Shown: positions 1-7,434 of the stretch, one piece after another
Position numbering within the stretch: the stretch's first letter is position 1
How the letters are laid out: every line of letters starts with the position of its first letter
NCBI RefSeq assembly: GCF_003173735.1
Contig: NZ_CP029551.1
Coordinates: 2,938,001 to 3,002,000 of the forward strand
Direction: 5' to 3'
Length of the DNA stretch: 64,000 nt
From: Methylobacterium radiodurans
GTDB lineage: Bacteria > Pseudomonadota > Alphaproteobacteria > Rhizobiales > Beijerinckiaceae
Made by a program: the position numbers and the translations under genes
Notes under the pieces: model-generated
Database searches by the model: none
Told to the model about the DNA's origin: nothing
What the model saw: the letters and a program-made list of their open reading frames with translations, nothing else

Positions 1-101
1 GAAAAAAGTTTTGGTCTGTGCTTGACGGAAACCGGCGACGCGCTGACATTTGCTGCGAAGCGGATGCGCGACGGCGCGTATCGCGAGCGGCGGAGGGCAT
101 C

Positions 102-356
102 GTGGCGGGCGGGGTAAGCGAAGAGGCGCCGGCGCGGCCGGCGGAGAGCGGAGGGCCGGTCGACGCCCTCGCGGCGCTGGAGGAGGCAATCCGCGCCGCC
201 GGAAGCGCGAGCGCCTGGGCGGCCGCGGCGGGGGTCTCGCCAGCGTACGTGTCGGACGTCCGCCTCGGCCGCCGCGCGCCCGGTGAGGCGGTCCTGCGGG
301 CGCTCCGCCTGCAGCGCATCGTCAGCTACGTGCCGGCCCCGGAGGCCGGCCGATGA
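102..356 (+). CDS. Small HTH-like protein of accessory element
   Basis: An 84-residue protein is read from GTG 102, which has GGAGGG at 92-97 upstream. An earlier in-frame start at 18 lacks a clear ribosome site. Residues about 30-70 (ASAWAAAAGVSPAYVSDV, then LGRRAPG) read like a Cro/YdaS-type helix-turn-helix with a recognition helix around SPAYVSDV. It is the first visible member of a run of short plus-strand genes, each with a good GAGGAG-type site, as in phage early regions. A DNA-binding role is inferred from the motif alone. Confidence 0.5.
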   Translation: MAGGVSEEAPARPAESGGPVDALAALEEAIRAAGSASAWAAAAGVSPAYVSDVRLGRRAPGEAVLRALRLQRIVSYVPAPEAGR

Positions 357-670
357 TCCCGCAGTGGGTCATGCGCGAGGTCTACGGCGGCCCGGTCGAG
401 GACGAGCCGACCTTCGCCGACCGCGGCGTCACGCGCGAGCACACGGCCCGGAAGCGGCTCTCCTGCGAGGAGTGCCCGAGCGGCCGGGGCATCCAGCCGG
501 GCGAGCGGTACCGCGTCCACGTCGGCCTCGACGATTGCGGCACCTTCTTCTGCTCGCGCTCCTGCCGCGTCATGCCGGACGCCTGCCGCGCCGCCCTGCC
601 GCCCGAGCCGGTCCGGGCCGCCCCGCGCGGGCCGGCCCTGCCGTTCGACCCCGACAACATCCCCTTCTGA
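353..670 (+). CDS. Hypothetical cysteine-containing phage-like protein
   Basis: The 105-residue protein overlaps the preceding gene by four bases (ATGA), suggesting translational coupling. It holds two cysteine pairs, CEEC near residue 41 and CSRSC near residue 67, spaced like a small treble-clef zinc site. The tail is proline-rich and ends DNIPF; the next gene ends in a similar DDCPF. I do not recognise the family. The context is an accessory element rather than core chromosome. Confidence 0.5.
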   Translation: MIPQWVMREVYGGPVEDEPTFADRGVTREHTARKRLSCEECPSGRGIQPGERYRVHVGLDDCGTFFCSRSCRVMPDACRAALPPEPVRAAPRGPALPFDPDNIPF

Positions 671-680
671 GGAGCCTGCC

Positions 681-875
681 ATGGGCCGCGTGAAAGACGA
701 CTTCTTCGACAGCCTCACGCCCGACGAAGAGCGCGAGCTCTACGACCGAGACGCCCAGCGACCCGGTCCCGACGAGCCCGACCCGCAGCTCGACGCCGAG
801 CCCGAGCTCCCCTTCCCGCCGCTGCCGTCCTTGGCTTCGGAGGGCTTCTCCATCCTCGACGACTGCCCCTTCTGA
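681..875 (+). CDS. Small acidic hypothetical protein
   Basis: A 64-residue, strongly acidic, proline-rich protein. It starts 10 bases after the previous stop with GAGGAG ahead of the ATG. The C-terminal DDCPF resembles the DNIPF end of the upstream protein, hinting at a shared short tail motif. Function is unknown. It belongs to the same tightly packed plus-strand run. Confidence 0.45.
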   Translation: MGRVKDDFFDSLTPDEERELYDRDAQRPGPDEPDPQLDAEPELPFPPLPSLASEGFSILDDCPF

Positions 876-885
876 GGAGATCCCA

Positions 886-1704
886 GTGACGCAGGAAGAC
901 CACGACGCCATCGAGCGCGAGCGCGCCGCCTTGCTGGAGACCTTCGAGCTGGCCCTCGCGTTCGGCGGCTACGGCCCCGACCGCTACCAGGCGTGGAACG
1001 CCTACGTGAACAGGGACGTGCTGCGCCTCTTCAAGGGCCACGACTGGCTCGGTCCCGAGGAGGCCGTCACCGCGTACGGCTCCCGCGTCGCGCGCCGCTC
1101 CTACGCGCTCGCCGGTCCGCACGTGGCCTGGCGCAACACTGGCAACCACCTCCACTACGCGCTGCGTCTCGGGCTCGTAGAGGAAGTGACCGATCCCGCC
1201 CGCGGCCGCGGCTGGCGGCTCGTCCACCAGGACCTGCACTGGGTCGTCGAGGGCGAGGGCGCCCGGCGGCACGCGCGCCAGATCCGCGGCCTCCCGCCCG
1301 AGCAGCAGGCGGCCGAGGACCGGAGGCAGGCCCGGCTCGCGAAGCTCGCGGCAACGCTCGATCGGAAGGCGAGGGAGCAGGCCGACGAGAAGATCGCGGA
1401 GGCGGTCGCCTATCTCCTGAAATACACCCCGGACTTCGTCGTGCCGGAGCACTGGGCTCGCTCCGGGCCGGTGCCGGCCTGGGCCGTTGGCCTCCCCCTC
1501 GCCGAGGCGGCCGCCATCGTGCGGGAGGCCCACCATGCGGCCGAGATGCCGAGGTGCCGGTTGCGGTCCTGGGTACCCGCCCTGTGGAACGCGGCCGACA
1601 ACGCCTTCGCCATCTACCACGACGCCAACCGCCGGGCTGTCGCGCGACCGGCTCACGCCGCGATCCCCGCCGACGACGCCGAAGCCCTGGAGATGCTGCT
1701 GTGA
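886..1704 (+). CDS. Hypothetical accessory-element protein, 272 aa
   Basis: GTG start at 886 preceded by GAGGAGA. The N-terminal 110 residues are aromatic and helical (YQAWNAYVNRDVLRLF, then a segment ending NHLHYALRLGLVEEV). That part could be a winged-helix or replication-type fold, though no diagnostic motif is visible. A charged helix rich in Arg, Lys and Glu spans about residues 125-170. The stop overlaps the next GTG by three bases (GTGA). Family not recognised; a phage or integrative-element origin is inferred from the neighbours. Confidence 0.5.
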   Translation: MTQEDHDAIERERAALLETFELALAFGGYGPDRYQAWNAYVNRDVLRLFKGHDWLGPEEAVTAYGSRVARRSYALAGPHVAWRNTGNHLHYALRLGLVEEVTDPARGRGWRLVHQDLHWVVEGEGARRHARQIRGLPPEQQAAEDRRQARLAKLAATLDRKAREQADEKIAEAVAYLLKYTPDFVVPEHWARSGPVPAWAVGLPLAEAAAIVREAHHAAEMPRCRLRSWVPALWNAADNAFAIYHDANRRAVARPAHAAIPADDAEALEMLL

Positions 1705-2156
1705 CCACGCCCATCAGACCCACGCAGATCCGCTGCAAGGACGGCAAGATCTTCTCCGTCCAGCGCCTAGGCGGCGGGATCACGGTCCACGCCGACTTCC
1801 GCGATCCGGCGGTCGTCGCGTCCGGCCTCGGCCGGTACATGACGTTCCACGAGCCCGGGGATGGATCCGCCGAGCACACGGGCATGCCCGTAGAGATCGT
1901 GCGGGCGTACGCGAAGGCGCACGGAGGCGTCGCCGAGGCCGGCGCCGAGGCGCTCGCCCTGCTGAAGAAGCTGCCCTCCGAGGCCGCCGCCCCCGCTCCC
2001 GAGCAGCCTGCCCCGGCGGTTGAGGAGGCCGCCCCCGGCCGCCCTTTTCTCCTCGGGGAGCCGTGGTGGCCAGGGGGCCCGCGCCCGAGGCTGTGCCCGG
2101 GCCATCGGGTCAACATGAGCTGGAGCCAGCTCCGCGCATCGAGCTCGACGCCCTGA
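1701..2156 (+). CDS. Hypothetical protein, 151 aa
   Basis: GTG 1701 overlaps the previous stop, so the two are probably co-translated. Residues 1-75 look folded (IRCKDGKIFSVQRLGGG, then HADFRDP and GRYMTFHEPG). The rest is an Ala/Pro/Glu linker and a low-complexity tail, which may be partly artefactual because the next gene overlaps it by 94 bases in another frame. No family recognised. Confidence 0.4.
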   Translation: MTTPIRPTQIRCKDGKIFSVQRLGGGITVHADFRDPAVVASGLGRYMTFHEPGDGSAEHTGMPVEIVRAYAKAHGGVAEAGAEALALLKKLPSEAAAPAPEQPAPAVEEAAPGRPFLLGEPWWPGGPRPRLCPGHRVNMSWSQLRASSSTP

Positions 2157-2449
2157 CCCCCGCGGTGATCGAGGCGCAAAAGGCTCTCGCGGAGTTCGAC
2201 GCGGGCTTCCTCTTCCAGGGCCGCGAGCCGGCGCACCGCGGCGAGGTCCTCGACACGTGGTACCGCCGGGCCGCGAAGGGCGCCGGGATCGGGTCGCGAT
2301 TGGTGATCGCGACGCACGACAGATTCGCGCGGCACCCCCTGCGCGAGGAGGCCCTAGACCTGCGGGCGCGCCTGCTGGCCGTGGCCGAGGAGGCCTACCG
2401 CGAGCTGCCCCGTGCGCAGAAGCGCGCGAACTGGATCCGGGGCGCCTGA
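2063..2449 (+). CDS. Hypothetical protein, 128 aa
   Basis: Read from GTG 2063; a shorter start is possible because the first 25 residues are low complexity and overlap the upstream gene. From about residue 28 it is a convincing helical protein (LDALTPAVIEAQKALAEFDA, then HDRFARHPLREEALDLRARL). It ends AQKRANWIRGA. Function unknown. Confidence 0.4.
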   Translation: MVARGPAPEAVPGPSGQHELEPAPRIELDALTPAVIEAQKALAEFDAGFLFQGREPAHRGEVLDTWYRRAAKGAGIGSRLVIATHDRFARHPLREEALDLRARLLAVAEEAYRELPRAQKRANWIRGA

Positions 2450-2468
2450 TCGAGATGGAGGAGTAGCC

Positions 2469-3368
2469 ATGGCCCGTCCCCCGCTGCCCGCCCACGACCT
2501 CGACGCCCACCGCGCGTGGGTCGCCGAGACCGTGGCGGCCCCGTTCCGCCGGCCGCGCGAGCTCGCGCGCCTGGTGCACTCGAAAGCCGAGAAGCCCCCC
2601 GCGCCTGAGCGCCCGCGCGACCTCTTCGACATGATGGAGGCGCCCCAGTCGTCGGTCCCGGCACCCGAGCCGGAGCCCGCGGCCCGGGACGACGGGAGCC
2701 CGTGGTACGTGAAGCAGGGGCTCCCGATCGACGAGGTCCTCAGGCACCATTTCGGCGCAGCGATCTCGCCGCCGAGCCCGCTCGCGCTGAAGCGCGCCCG
2801 GCTCAAGCGCGAGCGGGCAGAGGCCGCGATCGCCGCGCGGGCCGCCGCGCAGGCTGCCGCGGTCGAGGACGAGAAGGAAGACGAGGAGGAGAAGGCGGAG
2901 ACCCCGGCCCCCGAGCCGACGCCGGAGCCCGAGGCGCCGCCCGCAGCGGGCGAGGCAGGCCCTGCACCGGCTGCGGCACCCGCCCTCGCGCTGACCTTCG
3001 ACATGGGCTTCTGGACGAAGGCCCACGCCGAGGACCGCATCGAGTTCGAGCCGGCCCTCGGCAAGCCGCACCGGGTGGCGTGCCCGCCCTTCCATCTGCA
3101 CGACGAGGAGCGCGCCGAGCCGATCGACGAGTTTCTCGGGCAGGTCGTCGGCGTCGAGCACGGCCGAGCGCTTCTGTTCCGGCGCCGGGATCCCGACGTC
3201 ATGGACGGGTGCGAGGTCGGGCAGCGCTACATTCTGATGCGGTTTTGGCGCGACGACACGGGCGAGGTCTGGTCGATGCCCGTACGGGGCGACGACGCCG
3301 ACGCCGTGCGGGTAGCGATCTGGCGGACGGTGAACCTCTACCGCCGGAACCGGGGCGGCTCGGGCTAG
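2469..3368 (+). CDS. Hypothetical protein with Glu/Ala/Pro linker, 299 aa
   Basis: ATG 2469 follows a GAGGAG site. An N-terminal segment (HAWRVAE-like helices) and an Arg/Lys/Glu helix around residues 95-130 lead into an acidic Pro/Ala/Glu linker at about 135-175. A folded C-terminal domain follows, with GFWTKAHAEDRIEFEP and RYILMRFWRDDTGEVWSMPV. The layout suggests two domains joined by a flexible linker. No catalytic motif is evident. It is the last plus-strand gene of the element and converges on a minus-strand gene pair. Confidence 0.5.
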   Translation: MARPPLPAHDLDAHRAWVAETVAAPFRRPRELARLVHSKAEKPPAPERPRDLFDMMEAPQSSVPAPEPEPAARDDGSPWYVKQGLPIDEVLRHHFGAAISPPSPLALKRARLKRERAEAAIAARAAAQAAAVEDEKEDEEEKAETPAPEPTPEPEAPPAAGEAGPAPAAAPALALTFDMGFWTKAHAEDRIEFEPALGKPHRVACPPFHLHDEERAEPIDEFLGQVVGVEHGRALLFRRRDPDVMDGCEVGQRYILMRFWRDDTGEVWSMPVRGDDADAVRVAIWRTVNLYRRNRGGSG

Positions 3369-3640
3369 CCGCCCTCGTCCAGGCGCTCGCACAGAACCGA
3401 CGAGTACGTCGCACCGTCCGGGCAATCCCCAAGCCTGGCCGGCCTGTACCGGGGGCGCATGCAGCAGCTGAAATAAGCCACCGTAACCGGCGGTCGGGGG
3501 TCCCCCGGCCGCCGATGCGCGTTCGCCTCCGCCGCGCGGCGCTCCGCCTCGTTGCGGGAGATCGCGAGGTTCATCCGCCCGCACGTCCGGCAGGTCACTG
3601 CTCCCGCGGGGGGCTCGCTGTAGGTGTAGGATCCGCGCAT
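3365..3640 (-). CDS. Small cysteine-rich protein, possible zinc finger
   Basis: A 91-residue protein whose ATG (3640) overlaps the stop of the upstream phosphoesterase (ATGA), so the two form one operon. It has CRTCGRMN near residue 17, later CC and two single cysteines, consistent with a zinc ribbon or disulfide-bonded fold. It overlaps the convergent 2469-3368 gene by four bases. Function unknown. Confidence 0.4.
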   Translation of the reverse strand: MRGSYTYSEPPAGAVTCRTCGRMNLAISRNEAERRAAEANAHRRPGDPRPPVTVAYFSCCMRPRYRPARLGDCPDGATYSSVLCERLDEGG

Positions 3641-4206
3641 CACGCCGCGAGCCTCCGGAGAGTGCGCTCGTCGGCGGTGGCGATCTCCTCCTCTAGGGGG
3701 CCGGCATGCGTCGCGAGGTGCTCCCGGATCTCGCGCAGGGTGACCGGCCGGTACGCCCACCGGTCAACCCCGATGTCGCAGGAATGCCGCGTATCTTGGA
3801 TGGCGCCGTGAGTGTGGCCGTAGAGGTGGAGGGTGCCGGCGTGCATGCCGGGCCACGACCGGGTCGGGTAGTGGCTCAGGAAGAGCTGCGTCCGCTCCAG
3901 GGTGACGCGCAGGATGTCCCGGGGCGGGCTCGCCCACGGCAGGGCCAGGGTCTTCGCGCCGTCATGGTTGCCGACGACGAGGTGCTTGCGCCCCCGTAGC
4001 TCGCCGAAGACGCGGCGGAGCTCCCGGGCCGACAGCCCGATGCTGAAGTCGCCGAGCACGTAGACGTCGTCGACGTCGGTGATCCGATTGTTCCACCGGT
4101 CGACGAGCGCCCTGTCGTGCTCGGCGATCGAGCGGAAGGGACGGGCGCAGTAGGACAGGCACGCCTCATGGCCGAGGTGCAGGTCGGCGGTGATGTAGAC
4201 GGGCAT
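3640..4206 (-). CDS. Metallophosphoesterase, accessory-element copy
   Basis: A 188-residue calcineurin-like phosphoesterase, started at ATG 4206 behind GAGGGAGG rather than at the upstream in-frame ATG. The metal-site motifs are complete: DLHLGH near residue 7, GDFSIG near residue 47, GNHDG near residue 73, SHYP, and GHTHG near residue 122. Enzymes of this small family hydrolyse phosphodiesters or phosphomonoesters with a dinuclear metal centre; the substrate is not predictable. It lies just inside the putative attachment site. A second copy sits on the other side of the tRNA at 4699. Confidence 0.8.
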   Translation of the reverse strand: MPVYITADLHLGHEACLSYCARPFRSIAEHDRALVDRWNNRITDVDDVYVLGDFSIGLSARELRRVFGELRGRKHLVVGNHDGAKTLALPWASPPRDILRVTLERTQLFLSHYPTRSWPGMHAGTLHLYGHTHGAIQDTRHSCDIGVDRWAYRPVTLREIREHLATHAGPLEEEIATADERTLRRLAA

Positions 4207-4493
4207 GGTGCCCTCCCTCGAAACGGAACGCATGGCCGTCCGGATTTCCGGACGAGACGGCTGGCTCAGGCCGGCAGGCGTTTCGAGGGGGCGTGCGTCA
4301 TGGGGCGATCCTCGGGGATCCGTGGCCGCCCGGCAAGGGGCGAACCACGGCACGGTTAGCCCTTCCCTGGCCTTTGGAGAGGGGGCGTGATTCGAGGGGG
4401 CGTTGTATCCCCGTTGTATCCCGCCGTTTCAGGGGCAGCGCGAAGCGCGTGAAGAACGCCTCGCAAGGGCCTGTCAGCTATAGGAAAAGGGAT
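4207..4493. other. Gap between element gene and tRNA-Gly
   Basis: About 290 bases with no convincing gene. It holds an 11-base perfect tandem duplication (4401-4422) and leads into the 3' end of tRNA-Gly. No integrase is present, so if this is an element end the integrase must lie left of the window or have been lost. Confidence 0.5.
4401..4422. repeat. Tandem 11-bp repeat near putative attachment site
   Basis: The sequence CGTTGTATCCC occurs twice back to back (4401-4411 and 4412-4422), about 70 bases outside the 3' end of the tRNA gene. Short direct repeats next to an attachment core are typical of integrase arm-binding sites; that role is inference. Confidence 0.5.
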
Positions 4494-4568
4494 TGGAGCG
4501 GGCGATCGGGATCGAACCGACGACATTCAGCTTGGGAAGCTGACGTTCTACCACTGAACTACGCCCGC
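4494..4568 (-). tRNA. tRNA-Gly (CCC anticodon)
   Basis: Read on the minus strand, the acceptor stem GCGGGCG pairs with CGCCCGC. The anticodon stem TCAGC/GCTGA closes the loop TTCCCAA, giving anticodon CCC. The T-arm GGTTCGATCC is present, and CCA is encoded at 4494-4496. The 3' end faces the accessory genes at 0.1-4.2 kb, the usual orientation for integration into the tRNA 3' half. Confidence 0.93.
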
Positions 4569-4698
4569 GTCGCCGCTCTGGTTAATGCCCGCGCCGCATC
4601 CTGTCCAGCCGAATCCGGCGGCCCGGCAGCACGCTGTCCGCATCGGCGGCGGAGCCGGACCGGCCGCCGCGCGTCATATGTGGGATCCGGACCATGCC

Positions 4699-5229
4699 AT
4701 GACCGTCTTCTTCACCAGCGACACACATTTCGGGGATCCGCGGGTGCTGCGGCTCGATCGCCGGCCGTTCCCGGACCTGCCGGCGCACGACGATGCCCTG
4801 GTCGCCGCCTGGAACGCCCGCGTCGGGCCCGAGGATGAGGTCTGGCATCTGGGCGACTTCGCGCTCGGCCCGAGCGAAGCGCGCATCTGCGAGATCCTGG
4901 CCGACCTGCGGGGGATCAAGCGGCTGATCAGCGGCAACAACGATGGCCCCGAGACGCTGGCGGCGCCGGGCTGGGCCTGGGTCGGGGCCTATGCCGAGAT
5001 CACGGTCGAGGCACGCCGCCTCGTCCTGTGCCACTACGCGTTCAGGACCTGGAACGGCATCGGGCGCGGCGCGCTCAACCTGCACGGCCACTCGCACGGG
5101 CAGCTCAAGCCGATCCCCAGGCAGTACGACGTGGGTGTGGATGCCCAAGGCTTCGTCCCGGTCACCCTCGCCGAACTCCTGGTCTCGCGCCGCCGCGGTG
5201 CGAAACACCCCGCGGAACCATCGGCTTAG
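4699..5229 (+). CDS. Metallophosphoesterase, chromosomal copy
   Basis: A 176-residue calcineurin-like phosphoesterase starting at ATG 4699; the longer reading from 4585 would run in from beside the tRNA. Motifs are SDTHFG (residue 7), GDFALG (about 54), GNNDG (about 80), CHYAF and GHSHG (about 134). The usual GNH[DE] histidine is replaced by Asn, so either this subfamily tolerates the change or catalysis is altered. It is paralogous to the product of 3640-4206 over its whole length but clearly diverged. Confidence 0.8.
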   Translation: MTVFFTSDTHFGDPRVLRLDRRPFPDLPAHDDALVAAWNARVGPEDEVWHLGDFALGPSEARICEILADLRGIKRLISGNNDGPETLAAPGWAWVGAYAEITVEARRLVLCHYAFRTWNGIGRGALNLHGHSHGQLKPIPRQYDVGVDAQGFVPVTLAELLVSRRRGAKHPAEPSA

Positions 5230-5406
5230 CTCTGCCGTTTCACAGCCAGACGACAGGAGATGCGGGCGTCCCGGTCCAGGGAGACCGCCCTCAGCCTCCA
5301 CAAACCCCGTGTCCGGAGACGGACCGCATCGGACCACGTCAAACATACGCGCGGGCGCACGCCGCCGTCCGGCCCGTCGCCTGTAAGCCCGTTCCACGGT
5401 GTTCCC

Positions 5407-5715
5407 ATGAAACGATCCTCAAACGCCATCGCCGCACTCGGGCTCGCCCTGTCGGCGCAGACAGCACTCGCGGCACCGGCCTGCATCGAGGCCCGGCGCA
5501 AGGTCGATGAGGCCGTCGCCCTCCGCTATCAGGCCCGTCAGGAAGCGCGCCTCGGCGACCGCGAGCGAGTCTGTGACACGCTCGACGAGGTCGGCGACCG
5601 CTACAACGATGCCCGCGACGCCTTCGACGAGTGCGGGGCCGGCGTGGTCGCGATCGACCTGCGCAGCGAGCTGCGTGCCCTTCGCGTCGCCAAGCGGATC
5701 AACCGCTGCGACTAG
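5407..5715 (+). CDS. Small secreted cysteine-containing helical protein
   Basis: 102 residues with a clear signal peptide (basic start, hydrophobic core, cleavage near ALAA-AP at about 22). The mature part is helical, with four cysteines and a stretch ARLGDRERVCDTLDEV. Its layout, helix then short Gly-containing turn then Cys helix, recalls LutD at 46320 and the protein at 51924. Cysteine spacing suggests disulfides in the periplasm. Function unknown. Confidence 0.6.
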   Translation: MKRSSNAIAALGLALSAQTALAAPACIEARRKVDEAVALRYQARQEARLGDRERVCDTLDEVGDRYNDARDAFDECGAGVVAIDLRSELRALRVAKRINRCD

Positions 5716-5847
5716 CGGCGGCGAGGCCGACCCGTACGCATCATCCCCGAACCCGATCGAGCCCGTGCGCCGCCGCACAGAAGCCGCGCGAGCTTGACCG
5801 CACTGTTAACTCATGCGCGGCGCCAGCCCGCAGACAGGAATTCCGCC

Positions 5848-6009
5848 ATGAACCACAGCCTCAGCCAGCAGATCGACCAGGATCTCGGCCAGGACCTCGG
5901 TACCCGGGCTGCCGCCCCGACCGGCCCCTCCTTCGCCGCCGCCCTCTGCGGCTTCCTCAGCACCACCGTCGCCACGACGGCGCTGATGTTCCTGCTCAGC
6001 AGCGTCTGA
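5848..6009 (+). CDS. Small single-span membrane protein, 53 aa
   Basis: ATG 5848 has GACAGGAA upstream. A polar N-terminus rich in Gln and Asp (QQIDQDLGQDLG) is followed by one hydrophobic segment at about residues 30-52 ending at the C-terminus, a tail-anchored layout. No family recognised. Confidence 0.45.
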   Translation: MNHSLSQQIDQDLGQDLGTRAAAPTGPSFAAALCGFLSTTVATTALMFLLSSV

Positions 6010-6037
6010 CCGTCGGACACGCTCGACCCCGCCGCGC

Positions 6038-6280
6038 TCAGGGCGCGATCCACCAGAAGCGGCGCGGCGAGAGCAGCATGTCGACGCCGCCGACCTTCTG
6101 GGCCGTCGGCGGGGGCGGGCAGGCGGGTTCGGGCCGCGGCGCGGGCACAGGGGCCGCGGCCAGCAGCACCGCGGGCCGAAGCCCGAGGCGGGTCTGGATC
6201 TCCGGATGGCGCACCGCCACGATGGTGCCGACGCAGGCGAAGAGCGCGCCGGCCACTGCCCCGAGCAGAAAATTCGTCAT
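6038..6280 (-). CDS. Small membrane-anchored proline-rich protein, 80 aa
   Basis: An N-terminal transmembrane segment (FLLGAVAGALFACVGTIVAV, residues 3-22) is followed by a Pro/Ala-rich stretch and a C-terminal LLSPRRFWWIAP. It converges on the 5848 gene. Unknown role; probably inner-membrane anchored with a periplasmic tail. Confidence 0.45.
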   Translation of the reverse strand: MTNFLLGAVAGALFACVGTIVAVRHPEIQTRLGLRPAVLLAAAPVPAPRPEPACPPPPTAQKVGGVDMLLSPRRFWWIAP

Positions 6281-6463
6281 CGCAAGACAGCATCCCGGAG
6301 GCCGAGAGCCTCCCCGCACCGGCGCGGGTCTGGCACCGCATGCGGGCGCGATTGCGGCGACCGGCGCTTACAGACCCTTAAGCATACTCGTGGGATCAAT
6401 CCCGGGCGATGCCCCTCAGGCGGCATCCGCCGTCCGGGAACGGGTTGCAGGGATCGTGTCCGC

Positions 6464-6826
6464 ATGAGCTACGCCGCCAACGCCTATGCCAGAACCGCGC
6501 AGGTCGCGCTCAACCCGCGGGAGGCGGAGGCCGCCGTGCTGATGAAGGCCGCCCGCCAGCTCCAGGCGGTGCGCGACGACTGGGACAACCAGGCGGACGG
6601 GCTCAACGCGGTGCTCACCTTCAACCAGAAGGTCTGGACGATCCTGGCGACCGCCGCGACGGACGCCGACAGCCCGCTGCCGCCCGACCTGCAGCAGAAC
6701 GTGGCCAACCTCGCGGCCTTCGTGTTCCGCCGGATCCTCGACACTATGGTCGATCCCTCGCGCGAGAAGCTCGACGCGCTGATCGCCATCAACCAGAACC
6801 TCTCGTCCGGCCTGCAGGGGCGCTGA
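6464..6826 (+). CDS. flaF: Flagellar biosynthesis regulator FlaF
   Basis: 120 residues with the hallmarks of alphaproteobacterial FlaF: an ANAYARTAQVALNPREAEA start, the central FNQKVWTILAT block and LDALIAINQNLSSGL at the end. FlaF is needed for flagellin production or secretion and acts opposite to FlbT in flagellin mRNA control. It converges on flbT with only nine bases between the stops, and the flagellin gene lies just beyond flbT. Confidence 0.9.
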   Translation: MSYAANAYARTAQVALNPREAEAAVLMKAARQLQAVRDDWDNQADGLNAVLTFNQKVWTILATAATDADSPLPPDLQQNVANLAAFVFRRILDTMVDPSREKLDALIAINQNLSSGLQGR

Positions 6827-6835
6827 AGCCCCGCC

Positions 6836-7237
6836 TCAGCCGGAGGCCGGCTCGGCGGCGCGCTCCAGCCCGGCGCGCTCGTAGGCCACGAGGTCGCGGG
6901 CGCGCTTGATCGCGGCGTGGTGCCGGCCCGCCTCAAGCTCCTCTTGGATCGCCGCCAGGTAGGGGGCGGTGCCGGGCGCCTGCCGGACGAGTTCGGCGGC
7001 CTGCGCGTAGAACAGGGCCAGCGGCCCGGTCGGCTCCTCCGTGAGGTAGATCACCGTCAGCGTCAGGTGCAGGCGCTTGCAGGGCGTGTCCGCCTCGCTC
7101 TCGGTGATGATCTCGCTCTCGCGCAGGAACTTGCAGCTCGTCTCGATCAGGAAGGCCGCGCGGCGCTCACCGTTGCGGATCGCCGCCCCGTTGATGATCA
7201 GCCGCTCGAACGGCTTCAGTTCGATGCGCAGGGGCAT
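6836..7237 (-). CDS. flbT: Flagellin mRNA regulator FlbT
   Basis: 133 residues beginning MPLRIELKPFERLIINGAAI, the typical FlbT start, and carrying the KFLRESEIITE and LYLTEEP-like blocks. In Caulobacter FlbT binds the 5' leader of flagellin mRNA and promotes its decay until the hook is built. Here flbT is divergent from the flagellin gene across a 197-base interval that would contain that leader, so local regulation is plausible. Confidence 0.9.
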   Translation of the reverse strand: MPLRIELKPFERLIINGAAIRNGERRAAFLIETSCKFLRESEIITESEADTPCKRLHLTLTVIYLTEEPTGPLALFYAQAAELVRQAPGTAPYLAAIQEELEAGRHHAAIKRARDLVAYERAGLERAAEPASG

Positions 7238-7434
7238 GGCGTGCTCTCCGGATAACCTGACGCCACCCTAGTCACACTTCGTTAACCGTGACTCAACGCG
7301 GGCTCCGGAAAAACCGCGCTTGGCGTCTCAGGCGAGGAACCTCGCGGATCAGATTAAGGCCTCGGCAAGGGCCCGCGTGATCTCTGGGGCGACTGCCAGA
7401 AAGGCAGGTCTTCAGATCAGCACGGATCGCCCCG
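7238..7434. promoter_or_regulatory. flbT-fliC divergent intergenic and flagellin leader
   Basis: 197 bases between divergent flbT and the flagellin gene, less GC-rich than the flanks. It contains short inverted repeats such as CTGCC-AGAAA-GGCAG (about 7394-7408) close to the flagellin ATG. These could form the leader hairpin FlbT acts on. No clear sigma-54 box was found; promoter position is not assigned. Confidence 0.4.

Noticed and set aside
1..4400. A complete prophage
   Set aside because: No integrase, terminase, capsid or tail genes are visible; only small accessory ORFs and a tRNA boundary, so it is called an element end.
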